Assembly (NCBI GenBank): GCA_963840235.1
Contig: CAWIYC010000001.1
Span: forward strand, 186,001-250,000
DNA: 64,000 nucleotides
Source of the DNA: JBBRHQ01 sp963840235
Lineage (GTDB): Bacteria > Actinomycetota > Thermoleophilia > Solirubrobacterales > 70-9
Direction of reading: 5' to 3'
Below are positions 52,235 through 60,302 of the stretch, one piece after another; position 1 is the stretch's first letter, and each line of letters opens with the position of its first letter. A program made the position numbers and the translations under genes. The notes beneath the pieces were generated by a model. That model was not told the DNA's origin, did not search any database, and was given only the letters and a program-made list of their open reading frames with translations.

Positions 52235-54199
52235 TCAACGCCCTTCCGGGGCGCGCAAGGTCTTTTCCATGAGGCGTGCGCGATGCCTCGCCTTCGCCAC
52301 CGCCTTGGTCAGGCTCTCGATGTCATAGGACCCGTGGTGACGTCTGCCATTGATGAAGAAGGTGGGGGTGCCGGCGACCCCGCTCGCGTCCGCACTGGCG
52401 ACATCCTCTGCCACTCGGGGTGCATGCTGGCGGCGGCGAAGCTCATCCCAGAAGCGGTCGCCGTCAAGCCTCAGCTCCTCCGCATAGCGGCCGAGGTCGG
52501 GGGGCGCCAGCTCGCTCTGATGAGTGAGCAGAGCATCGTGCATATCCCAGAAGGCGCCCTGGGCGTCCGCCGCCTGCGCCGCTTCGGCCGCCGCCTGGGC
52601 GTTTGGATGGACGTCGTTCAGCGGGAGGTGCCGCCAGACGTAGCCGAGCTCGTCGCCGAACGAGTCGAGCAGCTTCCGGAGTACGACCTCAGCCTGCCCG
52701 CAGTAAGGGCATTCGTAGTCGCCGTACTCGACGAGCGTGACCGGTGCAGCCGGCGAGCCGCGGATGTGGTCACGACCGGGATCGACGTCCTCGGCGAGGT
52801 CGAGGAGCTCATCCGCGGTGCCGATCAGCTGACGCGCCCGGACTTCTGCCGGCAGCCTCGCGATGAGGCGAAACACACCCCACGCCGTGAGCGACGCCAG
52901 CAAGGCCGCGGCGAGCACTCCGAGCTTCGCCTCGTCGAGCTCCTGTCCATCGAAGGCGAGGCTCGAGATCAACAGCGAGACCGTGAATCCGATGCCGGCG
53001 ACAGTCCCGCCCCCCGCGATCGTCGGCCAGCTCAACGTCGGGCGCAGTCCGCCAAGCCGAGGTCGCGTCGCAAGCCACGATGCGGCGAGGATCCCGAACG
53101 GCTTTCCGACCACGTACCCGAACAGGATCCCGAGCGTGATCGGCGACGTAATCGCGTCGCCAAGCAGCCCACCGTTCACATCGATCCCGGTGTTCGCGAG
53201 CGCGAACAGAGGCACGATCAAGAAACTCACCCAGGGGTGGAGGCCGTACTGAAGTCGCTCGTTCGCGGAGATCGCGGAGGCGACGCCGCGCTGCGCCGAT
53301 CGCGCAAGCTCGGGAGTGGGTTGCTCGCGGAACGAGCGAGCCAGCTCCGTCACCCGCTCGAGGTCGGTGCGGGCGGGTAGGTAAGCACTGGTTACGAGCC
53401 CAACCGCGAGCCCGGTGATGACCGGATCGATGCCCGACTCGAAGAGCGCGACCCAGATGGCCAGGCCGAGCAAGGCAGCGGCTTGCCGACGCCAGGGGTC
53501 TGGCGCGTACCGGAGCGCGAACAGGGTGCAAAAGAGGGCTAGGGCGATTGCCAGGGGAACGAATGAGACGTCCTCGGTGTAGACGGTGGCGATCACGATC
53601 AGCGCCACCAGATCGTCGATCACGACCAAGGTCAGCAGGCGGACGCGCAGACGTGTGCCACCGGGGGCCACGAGTGCGAGCACGCCGAGTGCGAAGGCGG
53701 TGTCGGTCGACATCGCGGCGCCCCAGCCGTCGGCTCCGGCGCCGCCCGCATTGAATGCGAGGTAGATCAGTACCGGGAGCGCCATTCCCCCGGCAGCCGC
53801 CACCAGCGGGATCGTGATGCGTCGCCGTTCACGCAGTGCTCCCAGATCGAGCTCTCGCTTCGCCTCGAGCCCGACGACCAGGAAGAAGAAGGTCATCAGG
53901 CCTTCGTTCAGCCAGTGACGGAGGTCGAGCGAGATGCCCTCAGTTCCGAGGCGGATCGAGAGCTTGGTGGTCCAGAACGACTCGTAAGAATCCGGCCAGG
54001 GCGAGTTCGCCCAGGCCAGGGCGGCGAGGGCGGCCGCAAGCAAGACGATGGCGCTGCCTGTCTCGGTGGATAGGAAGTCCCGTACGGGTGTTGCAAGGTT
54101 CCGCGCCCAGGCCGTCCGTCCGGTGGCAGGCTCAACCGCCGTGTTGGGTGCGTCACGCATTCTCCTGCTCCGCCCGGGCTCTGGCCGGTCTGAGCTCAC
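52235..54199 (-). CDS. nhaA: NhaA Na+/H+ antiporter fused to a DsbA-like thioredoxin domain
   Basis: 654 aa (ATG 54160 is an alternative). Residues ~40-450 are NhaA with about 12 helices, STDTAFALGVLALVAPGGTR and the transport Asp pair in TLVVIDDLVAL (195-196). Residues ~475-645 are a DsbA/thioredoxin fold with ECPYCGQAE (Cys497/Cys500) and cis-Pro loop GVAGTPTFFINGR. The fusion is a known actinobacterial architecture: sodium efflux coupled to an oxidoreductase domain of unclear partner. Confidence 0.92.
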   Translation of the reverse strand: MSSDRPEPGRSRRMRDAPNTAVEPATGRTAWARNLATPVRDFLSTETGSAIVLLAAALAALAWANSPWPDSYESFWTTKLSIRLGTEGISLDLRHWLNEGLMTFFFLVVGLEAKRELDLGALRERRRITIPLVAAAGGMALPVLIYLAFNAGGAGADGWGAAMSTDTAFALGVLALVAPGGTRLRVRLLTLVVIDDLVALIVIATVYTEDVSFVPLAIALALFCTLFALRYAPDPWRRQAAALLGLAIWVALFESGIDPVITGLAVGLVTSAYLPARTDLERVTELARSFREQPTPELARSAQRGVASAISANERLQYGLHPWVSFLIVPLFALANTGIDVNGGLLGDAITSPITLGILFGYVVGKPFGILAASWLATRPRLGGLRPTLSWPTIAGGGTVAGIGFTVSLLISSLAFDGQELDEAKLGVLAAALLASLTAWGVFRLIARLPAEVRARQLIGTADELLDLAEDVDPGRDHIRGSPAAPVTLVEYGDYECPYCGQAEVVLRKLLDSFGDELGYVWRHLPLNDVHPNAQAAAEAAQAADAQGAFWDMHDALLTHQSELAPPDLGRYAEELRLDGDRFWDELRRRQHAPRVAEDVASADASGVAGTPTFFINGRRHHGSYDIESLTKAVAKARHRARLMEKTLRAPEGR

Positions 54200-54240
54200 G
54201 ACCCAGAAGTGGGCGAGGTCTCAGGCCGAGGGGTTCTCAC

Positions 54241-54963
54241 TCAACCGGTCGGTCCGAAGCGCTCGGTGCGGACTTGCCGCGGCTCGAACCCGGCTGCCAG
54301 CAACAGTTGCGAGGCCGACTCGACGAATCCGTTCGATCCGCAGACGAAGGCGGTGCCACCCTCGGCGACCGCACCGGTCAGCAGCGAGGCATCGATTCGG
54401 CCGCGGTGCCCGTCCCAGCCGGGCGGAGGCTCGCGGGTGTAGGTGAGGACCGCGTCCTTCCCAAGCTCGTCTGCATAGATCGCGTCATCGGCCGAGCGAA
54501 CCGAGTAGACGAGCCGCATCTCGAGCCCGGGCATCGTCCGGCGCCGGTGGCGCAGCATCGCCATCAACGGCACGACGCCCGACCCCCCGCCGACGAGCAG
54601 CGCCGGCTCCTCGCCCCTCCAGACGAAGTAGGAGGCGAATGGGCCGCGGACTTCGACCCGGTCCCCTTCGACGACGACGTCGTGGAAATAGGGGGAGACC
54701 TCGCCACCGTCGAGTCGGTCGATCGTCAGTTCGATCTCCCCCTCGTCGAGCGGAGATGAGGCGACCGAGTAGGAGCGCTGGGCGCGGTAACCGTCAGGGG
54801 CGGTGAGGCGGACGTCGTAGTGCTGGCCGGGCAGATGTGGCATCCACATCGGCAGATCGAGGCGAAACGACTTCACCCGCGGCGTCTCGGTCCTAATCGA
54901 CGCCACGGTGCCGATCTGCCATTGGCCCGGTGCGCGCTGCTCGACCGTTGTCAGTCGCTCCAA
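54241..54963 (-). CDS. FAD/NAD(P)-binding ferredoxin-reductase-type protein
   Basis: 240 aa from TTG 54963, chosen because AAGGAGG lies 7 bases upstream; longer starts would read through the upstream gene. FAD-binding RAQRSYSVASSP, phosphate loop, NAD-binding LLVGGGSGVVPLMAMLRHRR, and C-terminal AFVCGSNGFVESASQLLLAA. No iron-sulfur domain. It overlaps the molybdenum oxidoreductase gene by 13 bases and probably passes electrons to or from it. Confidence 0.85.
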   Translation of the reverse strand: MERLTTVEQRAPGQWQIGTVASIRTETPRVKSFRLDLPMWMPHLPGQHYDVRLTAPDGYRAQRSYSVASSPLDEGEIELTIDRLDGGEVSPYFHDVVVEGDRVEVRGPFASYFVWRGEEPALLVGGGSGVVPLMAMLRHRRRTMPGLEMRLVYSVRSADDAIYADELGKDAVLTYTREPPPGWDGHRGRIDASLLTGAVAEGGTAFVCGSNGFVESASQLLLAAGFEPRQVRTERFGPTG

Positions 54964-55562
54964 TAGCGCTCCTCCTTCCACGGATCGCCGCGGTTGTGGT
55001 AGCCGTTGGCCTCCCAGAAGCCGGGCTCGTCGTGATCCATCAGCCGCAGCCCGGCGACCCACTTTGCGCTCTTCCAGAAGTAGAGGTGCGGCACCAGCAG
55101 GCGCGCCGGACCGCCATGCTCGCGCGGAAGCGGCTCGCCCTCGTGCTCGGTGACGACCCAAGCCTTCCCGTCGCTGATGTCCTCGATCGCCAGGTTGGTG
55201 GTGTAGCCGCCATGGGAAAATGCCATTGCGTAGGCGCCGAGCGGCTCGACCGATTCCAGCAGCGTGTCAACCGAAACCCCGCCGAAGCTCGTCCCGAATT
55301 TCGACCACTTCGTCACGCAGTGAATGTCGCACGGCACCGACTCGAACGGCAGTGCCGCGAACTCCTCCCAGCCCCACTCCCTGGGCTCGGCGACCATGCC
55401 GTCGATCCGAAATCGCCAATCTCCGGTCTCGACCTCAGGCGTGGGTCCGGCGGTGAGGACGGGGAAGCCGGGCTCCGCGTACTGGCCCGGAGGAAGTCGG
55501 TCCGCAAGCCCTTCCGGTGTGCGCCGGAGGCCGCTGAATCCGCGGGAGACGAACTCGCTCAT
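54951..55562 (-). CDS. Sulfite-oxidase-like molybdopterin oxidoreductase
   Basis: 203 aa from ATG 55562 (SEFVSRGFSGLRRTPEGLAD). Molybdopterin-binding fold: FRIDGMVAEPREWGWEEFAA, Mo-ligand Cys in PCDIHCVTKWSKFGTSFGGV, LPREHGGPARLLVPHLYFWK, KWVAGLRLMD. About 200 residues is the size of the isolated catalytic domain (YedY/MsrP-like), without dimerisation domain. No Tat signal, so a cytoplasmic location is likely, unlike MsrP. Upstream gene of a translationally coupled pair. Confidence 0.88.
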   Translation of the reverse strand: MSEFVSRGFSGLRRTPEGLADRLPPGQYAEPGFPVLTAGPTPEVETGDWRFRIDGMVAEPREWGWEEFAALPFESVPCDIHCVTKWSKFGTSFGGVSVDTLLESVEPLGAYAMAFSHGGYTTNLAIEDISDGKAWVVTEHEGEPLPREHGGPARLLVPHLYFWKSAKWVAGLRLMDHDEPGFWEANGYHNRGDPWKEERYWSD

Positions 55563-55837
55563 CTCACCCCAACAATAGGACACGAGTCTGGGGGAACTCT
55601 CAGGCACAGTCATGCGAGCTCGGCAGATCGCGGCGTCTGGCGCTGGCGCCTACCTCGGGGCCGACGAGGCTGACAGCGAGGTCATCCAGACCCTGCCTTC
55701 GAGTCTGGCTCGTCAACGGATCGGTCAGGGGTGCGCGCAAAGGGTGAGCCAATTTCACCCCCGGGGTGTCTACCCGGGGACGGCGCCGCCACCGAGGATC
55801 CCACTGTCACCCCACCAACGATCCAACGGAGACAAGA

Positions 55838-56347
55838 ATGCAACACGCCAGAACCCTCACAACCGCGTTCATCACCCTTCTCGTGGCCGCCTTCCTTGCG
55901 GCGGGTCCTGCCGACGCCGCTTCCCACGGCAAGTCCGCCCACCACCGGAAGTACCACCACAAGCCAGCCCCGATCACCAAGACCCAAATCGTGTCCGTGG
56001 GCACCTCGAACGACACCATGCCCGTGGGCGCCCCAGGCGCTGGCTCGGAGACGCCGCCAGAGGTCACCAGCAGCGCCAAGAGCGCTCCCTCGCGGGGCGG
56101 ACTCCTAACGCTTCCGGTGAGGGGTGGCGGCACTGCGATTGCGATGCAGACCGGGACCTGGGAGCAGGGGGACGACGACGAGGGGTGCCAGACCGACGTC
56201 GGCAACGCCAACTCATGGCAACAGTACGGCGACGAGCTGGCGGGGGCGGGCGACAAAGCCGGCGCCCAGAAGGCCTACGACAACGCCTCCTCAATCGCAG
56301 GTGAGGCAAACGCCCAGGGCTGCACCATCTTCCTGATGGAGGACTGA
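55838..56347 (+). CDS. Secreted protein of unknown function, 169 aa
   Basis: ATG 55838. Signal peptide TAFITLLVAAFLAAGPADA, then a basic His/Lys linker (GKSAHHRKYHHKPAP), a Ser/Pro-rich region and a C-terminal domain (GCQTDVGNANSWQQYGDELA ... EANAQGCTIF) with two cysteines. No family recognised. 55614-55837 upstream has no gene. Confidence 0.6.
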   Translation: MQHARTLTTAFITLLVAAFLAAGPADAASHGKSAHHRKYHHKPAPITKTQIVSVGTSNDTMPVGAPGAGSETPPEVTSSAKSAPSRGGLLTLPVRGGGTAIAMQTGTWEQGDDDEGCQTDVGNANSWQQYGDELAGAGDKAGAQKAYDNASSIAGEANAQGCTIFLMED

Positions 56348-56376
56348 AGATCAACCACACCGTCGCCGAGACGGGC

Positions 56377-56424
56377 GAGAGCCTGATCCGCCACGGCGTG
56401 GCGCCCACCCCCGCTGCCGCTTAG
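56377..56424 (+). pseudogene. Second ESLIRHGVA tail remnant
   Basis: GESLIRHGVAPTPAAA and a TAG at 56422. Its first 28 bases are identical to 39556-39583. No gene body upstream; it follows the stop of the secreted protein. Confidence 0.4.
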
Positions 56425-56834
56425 CTGTCGGCGGAGTACCTGCTTTCGATCTCGTCGAGGAATCGTTCAGCGAGCCGGCGGAAGCCTTCCTCGGTCAGGT
56501 TGATCTCCTCACCGACCTCGAGGCCCAGAACCGAGTCGCCCGGCTCCATCCGGATTGTCTGGTCGGCCGCCAACACGCCGCCGTTGTCCGTCAGCGAGTC
56601 GCAGAGAACGCGAGCCTCGTTGAGCGGGTTGCCGTCCTTGCCCTCCAGCTTCCGCGCCCGGTGCAGGAAGTAGTGGTCCAGGGCCAAGACCATGTTGTTG
56701 AAGAACACCGGCTCGAGAACCGCCGCCTCCTCCGCAGCATCGGCGGCCAGCTGCGAGAAGGCCGCAATGTCCGCATCGATCCGTCTGCGGCAGCGTTCGA
56801 CGTGATCGTGGCCATACGTTGTGACTGCGAGCAT
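56421..56834 (-). CDS. Hypothetical protein, 137 aa
   Basis: MLAVTTYGHDHVERCRRRID begins a helical protein: FSQLAADAAEEAAVLEPVFF, NNMVLALDHYFLHRARKLEG, KDGNPLNEARVLCDSLTDNG. Residues 92-110 (ADQTIRMEPGDSVLGLEVGE) are strand-like. No known domain. The pattern (HYFLHR, GNPLNEVR-like) recurs in actinobacterial hypotheticals. Confidence 0.6.
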   Translation of the reverse strand: MLAVTTYGHDHVERCRRRIDADIAAFSQLAADAAEEAAVLEPVFFNNMVLALDHYFLHRARKLEGKDGNPLNEARVLCDSLTDNGGVLAADQTIRMEPGDSVLGLEVGEEINLTEEGFRRLAERFLDEIESRYSADS

Positions 56835-56956
56835 GCGTGACCTCCGCGGTTCGTTCGTGGCGTCTTCGTCGTATCAGAGACGAACGGCTCCCTCGGAAAT
56901 CGACATCGCTCCGCGGGGGAGCGACGCGTTCTCGAGGAGCTGTCCCGGTCCCTGGC

Positions 56957-57139
56957 TCAGCGATGCGAGATCGCCACCTGCTCCAGAAGGTCCATCGCCT
57001 CCTGCAGGCCGTCCTCCATCCCCGAGTTGATGTGGGCGTCACGGTCTTCCCTGCTCGTGTGCTCCACCAGGACCTCGAGGATCGTGCGCCCATCCACCTC
57101 GGTGAAGGTCACCGTGTCGACTGCTTCTCCGTCGGGCAT
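56957..57139 (-). pseudogene. SRPBCC (AHSA1-type) C-terminal fragment, 60 aa
   Basis: MPDGEAVDTVTFTEVDGRTI, LEVLVEHTSREDRDAHINSG, MEDGLQEAMDLLEQVA is the last third of an AHSA1/SRPBCC polyketide-cyclase-like domain. The preceding codons continue the family (LGERHLAALPEA) for ~20 residues and then end, so two thirds of the domain is missing. Confidence 0.6.
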
Positions 57140-57206
57140 CGCCTCGGGCAGCGCGGCGAGGTGACGCTCGCCGAGATCGACCTGCGGGCCCGACGGCGAC
57201 GAGGTT

Positions 57207-57231
57207 GGGAGGCCCCCGACATGGGCCTCCC
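57207..57231 (-). terminator. Perfect 9-bp hairpin
   Basis: GGGAGGCCC, loop CCGACAT, GGGCCTCCC. Second of two adjacent hairpins downstream of the minus-strand gene at 57291. Confidence 0.65.
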
Positions 57232-57239
57232 TCGTCGCA

Positions 57240-57275
57240 GCGCACCCGTCCCTGATCTCGGAGGGACGGGTGCGC
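57240..57275 (-). terminator. Perfect 13-bp hairpin
   Basis: GCGCACCCGTCCC, 10-base loop, exact complement. It starts 15 bases after the stop of the 57291-57671 gene and is its likely terminator. Confidence 0.75.
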
Positions 57276-57290
57276 CGGGGACCTGGGTGC

Positions 57291-57671
57291 TCAGATCGTC
57301 GCGCGGGCGGTGCAGACCTCCCCGGACGGGCTCTTCGCCCTGGCGGAGATCGTGTCCGGGCCGCTGCCGTTCACGAGCCGGCGGCGAACCTCGAACGATC
57401 CGCTCGGGCCGTGGGTCGTGGCCTTGGTCCTGACGACGACGTTGCCGTTGCGTCGCAAGGCCACCCTCCAGGTGACGCCGTTGCGGTTCTGGTCGACCTC
57501 GAACTCGGTCTCGATACGGCCGTTGTCGGGGCTCAGCTTGATCTTCGCCGACGAGCTCGCCGAGCAGGTACCGCTTCGTTTGACGTCTGCGTTGTTGGCC
57601 AGGGCCGCGGCCGGAGCGATCGCGGCGAGAGCGGCTGCCAGGCCGATCAGCTTTATTCGGGGGTTGGACAT
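57291..57671 (-). CDS. Small secreted protein, paralogue of the 59826 product
   Basis: 126 aa from ATG 57671 with AAGGAG upstream. Signal peptide KLIGLAAALAAIAPAAALA, then a ~95-residue beta domain: CSASSSAKIKLSPDNGRIET, EVDQNRNGVTWRVALRRNGN, SFEVRRRLVNGSGPDTISAR, and a second Cys in GEVCTARATI. The same order of motifs appears in the product at 59826. Divergent from the sensor kinase gene. Confidence 0.75.
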   Translation of the reverse strand: MSNPRIKLIGLAAALAAIAPAAALANNADVKRSGTCSASSSAKIKLSPDNGRIETEFEVDQNRNGVTWRVALRRNGNVVVRTKATTHGPSGSFEVRRRLVNGSGPDTISARAKSPSGEVCTARATI

Positions 57672-57788
57672 TGGGACTCCTTTGTCCGGGTTGGGTGAGC
57701 CTCCGCAGTGTCCGGATCGTCCGGTCGAGGTTTCAATGCGACTTATGTCGCATTTGCCGACCCCTCCCGAGCCGCCATCATCTACGGC

Positions 57789-59135
57789 ATGCTTCGACGC
57801 AGCGAGAGGGGCACGCGGGAGAGCCGTCGTGCCGGACCGCCGCCGACGACCTTCTCGGCCGTCGGCCGCTTCATCGCCGGGAGCCTGGTTGCGATTGCGG
57901 TCGTGGTCGTGGGCGCCTTCTTCGCCCTGCGGCCGATCGCGATCGAGGAGGCGGAGCGGCACACGCGCGAGCAGGTGCAGATCCAGGGGGGCTTGGTCGA
58001 GACGGCCGGCCTCAGCGACGGTCTACTCAGGGAGCGCCCGGCTGCGCTGGCGCGCCTCGACAACCTGGTCCTGAGCCAGATCCTGAGCGAGTCGGTGATG
58101 AGGGTCAAGGTCTGGTCGGTGGACGGACGGATCCTCTACTCGGATCAGCCGGCGCTGATCGGCGAGCGCTACGACCTCGGGCCGGAGGAGCGGCGGCTGT
58201 TCCGGGAGGGAGGGGCCGACGCCGAGCTCAGCCAGCTCTCCAGACCGGAGAACCGCTACGAGCGTCAGGAGGGGAAGCTGCTGGAGGCATATACCCCGAT
58301 CCGCACCCCCAACGGCACCCCGGTGCTGTTCGAGATATATCACCGCTTCGGATCGATCAGCACGAGCGGAGACCGCCTGCTGCGGGCGCTTGCCCCGCCG
58401 CTGCTGGTCGGCGTGGTGGTCCTGCTCCTCTTCCAGGTTCCCCTCGCCTGGTCCATGGCCCATCGCCTCCAACGGGGCCATCGGGACCGCGAGCGGCTGC
58501 TGGCCAACGCCGTCGACGCGTCGGCGCAGGAGCGGCAGCGGATCGCGTCTGATCTTCACGACGGCGTCGTCCAGGACCTCGCCGGAGTCGCTTTCGGACT
58601 CGCGCCGCTCGCCGAGGACGCCGATCGCCGTGGCGCGAGCAGGGAGGCGTCTGCCCTGCGTAAGTCGATCGCACGCCTGCGTCAGGGGATTCGCGGGCTG
58701 AGGACGCTCCTCGTCGAGATCCATCCCCCGAAACTGGAGACGACGGGGCTCGAGGCCGCTCTGAACGACCTGCTCAGCCCGCTCGAGGCCGAGGGCGTCG
58801 CGACAGAGGTGAACGTCGAGGACGACCCGCCCGCGGGGCCCGGCCTCGATCCCCTCATCTACCGCACTGCCAACGAAGCGATCCGCAACGTCCGGGCCCA
58901 TTCCGGGGCGACGGAGGTGCGGGTCTCGGTGACCCGGCCTGAGCCCGGGAGGGTCCGGCTGCTCGTCGAGGACAACGGTCGGGGGTTCTCGGACAGCGCC
59001 CGCGAGGAGCGGGCCGCGGAGGGCCACCTGGGGCTGTCGCTTCTCGAGGGGCTGGTGAGCGAGACGGGGGGAACGCTCACGGTGGAATCAGATCCCGGTC
59101 AGGGGACCACGGTCGAGCTCACGGTGCCCGCATGA
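57789..59135 (+). CDS. Sensor histidine kinase, HisKA_3 (NarX/LiaS) type
   Basis: 448 aa from ATG 57789. Two membrane helices (~26-48 and 203-222) bracket an extracytoplasmic sensor domain. The dimerisation motif ERQRIASDLHDGVVQDLAG places the phosphorylated His at 257. HATPase_c: YRTANEAIRNVRAHSGAT (N box), VEDNGRGFSD, GHLGLSLLEGL. Coupled by ATGA overlap to its response regulator. Confidence 0.92.
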   Translation: MLRRSERGTRESRRAGPPPTTFSAVGRFIAGSLVAIAVVVVGAFFALRPIAIEEAERHTREQVQIQGGLVETAGLSDGLLRERPAALARLDNLVLSQILSESVMRVKVWSVDGRILYSDQPALIGERYDLGPEERRLFREGGADAELSQLSRPENRYERQEGKLLEAYTPIRTPNGTPVLFEIYHRFGSISTSGDRLLRALAPPLLVGVVVLLLFQVPLAWSMAHRLQRGHRDRERLLANAVDASAQERQRIASDLHDGVVQDLAGVAFGLAPLAEDADRRGASREASALRKSIARLRQGIRGLRTLLVEIHPPKLETTGLEAALNDLLSPLEAEGVATEVNVEDDPPAGPGLDPLIYRTANEAIRNVRAHSGATEVRVSVTRPEPGRVRLLVEDNGRGFSDSAREERAAEGHLGLSLLEGLVSETGGTLTVESDPGQGTTVELTVPA

Positions 59136-59767
59136 TCCGAGTGCTGATCGCCGACGACCACGGCGTCATCCGCGACGGCCTTGGCCAGCTCATAGACGGT
59201 CTCACAGACATCGAGCTTGTCGGAGCGGCCGCCGACGGCGAGGAAGCGGTGGCGCTCTCACGCGAGAACCGCCCCGACGTCGTCCTCATGGACCTGGACA
59301 TGCCGCGGGTCGATGGAATCGAGGCGACCCGGCTGATCAGGTCCGAGAGCCCGGCGACCGCGGTCCTCGTTCTCACCTCCTTCTCCGACAGAGCCCGAAT
59401 CCTGGGGGCGCTCGAGGCGGGCGCCTGCGGCTACATGCTCAAGGACGCGTCATCGGACGAGGTCGCCGAGGGCCTCAGGGCAGCCGCCCGGGGGGAGTCG
59501 CCGCTCGATCCACGGGCCGCACGGACCATCCTCGACGCGCGCACCGAGCCCGACCCGCTGGCAGCGCTCTCCGAGCGCGAGCGCGAGGTGCTGGCGTTGC
59601 TTGTGGACGGCCTCCCCAACAAGCTGATCGCGCGGCGCCTCGAGATCAGCGAGAAGACCGTCAAGTCCCACCTGACCCGCATCTTCCGCGAGCTTGGCGT
59701 TACCGACCGCACGCAGGCGGCGCTCTGGGCCGAGCGCCAGGGATTCGGGGAAGGCGAGCGAGGCTGA
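59132..59767 (+). CDS. NarL/FixJ-family response regulator
   Basis: 211 aa. Receiver: IADDHGVIRDG, phospho-acceptor Asp54 in VVLMDLDMP, Thr/Ser in LVLTSFSD, Lys in YMLKDASSDE. LuxR-type HTH at ~148-206: LSEREREVLALLVDGLPNKL, IARRLEISEKTVKSHLTRIF. Partner of the preceding kinase; the flanking paralogous secreted-protein genes (57291, 59826) are candidate targets. Confidence 0.93.
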   Translation: MIRVLIADDHGVIRDGLGQLIDGLTDIELVGAAADGEEAVALSRENRPDVVLMDLDMPRVDGIEATRLIRSESPATAVLVLTSFSDRARILGALEAGACGYMLKDASSDEVAEGLRAAARGESPLDPRAARTILDARTEPDPLAALSEREREVLALLVDGLPNKLIARRLEISEKTVKSHLTRIFRELGVTDRTQAALWAERQGFGEGERG

Positions 59768-59825
59768 GTCCGACCAAAGTCGCATTGCGATGGGGACCGG
59801 CCTTGCGGCAGGGTCATTTGCACTG

Positions 59826-60248
59826 ATGTCCGAGAGTGCTTTCGCATCCTTCCCGAGGCCTCGCACCAGGCGTGGCGCGGCGACGCTGGTCGCGACGGCG
59901 CTGGCGAGCCTCCTGGTGGCCGGGCCGGCGCAGGCCCGCGATTCGGACGGAGCCCGGGTTGCCGGCCAGTGCGGGCAGGGCGCAAGATCGAGCCTCAGGC
60001 TCTCCTCGGAGGACGGGACCATTCGCATCCGGTTCAGGGTCGAATCCCACCGCGGCCATTCCCGATGGCGGGTCGTGCTCGTTCGGGAGGGGCGAATTGT
60101 CCTCAGCGGACCGGTGTGGAGCGATGGGGGCGGCGGCTTCAAGGTCGTCCGCAGGGTGAGAGATCTGCGCGGAGCAGACCAGGTCACGGCCCGGGCCCTT
60201 GGCCCGGGCGGGATCACCTGCATCGCCACGGCAACCCTTCGCGCCTGA
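59826..60248 (+). CDS. Small secreted protein, paralogue of the 57291 product
   Basis: 140 aa from ATG 59826 (ATG 59790 alternative). Signal helix GAATLVATALASLLVAGPAQ. Domain: CGQGARSSLRLSSEDGTIRI, RVESHRGHSRWRVVLVREGR, GGFKVVRRVRDLRGADQVTA, second Cys in GGITCIATATL. Matches the 57291 product motif by motif. 58 bases after the response regulator on the same strand. Confidence 0.7.
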   Translation: MSESAFASFPRPRTRRGAATLVATALASLLVAGPAQARDSDGARVAGQCGQGARSSLRLSSEDGTIRIRFRVESHRGHSRWRVVLVREGRIVLSGPVWSDGGGGFKVVRRVRDLRGADQVTARALGPGGITCIATATLRA

Positions 60249-60302
60249 CAGGCCTGTCGCCCGGCTCAGCCTGATCCCGGCCCGGCGCCTACTCTGACGC
60301 CA

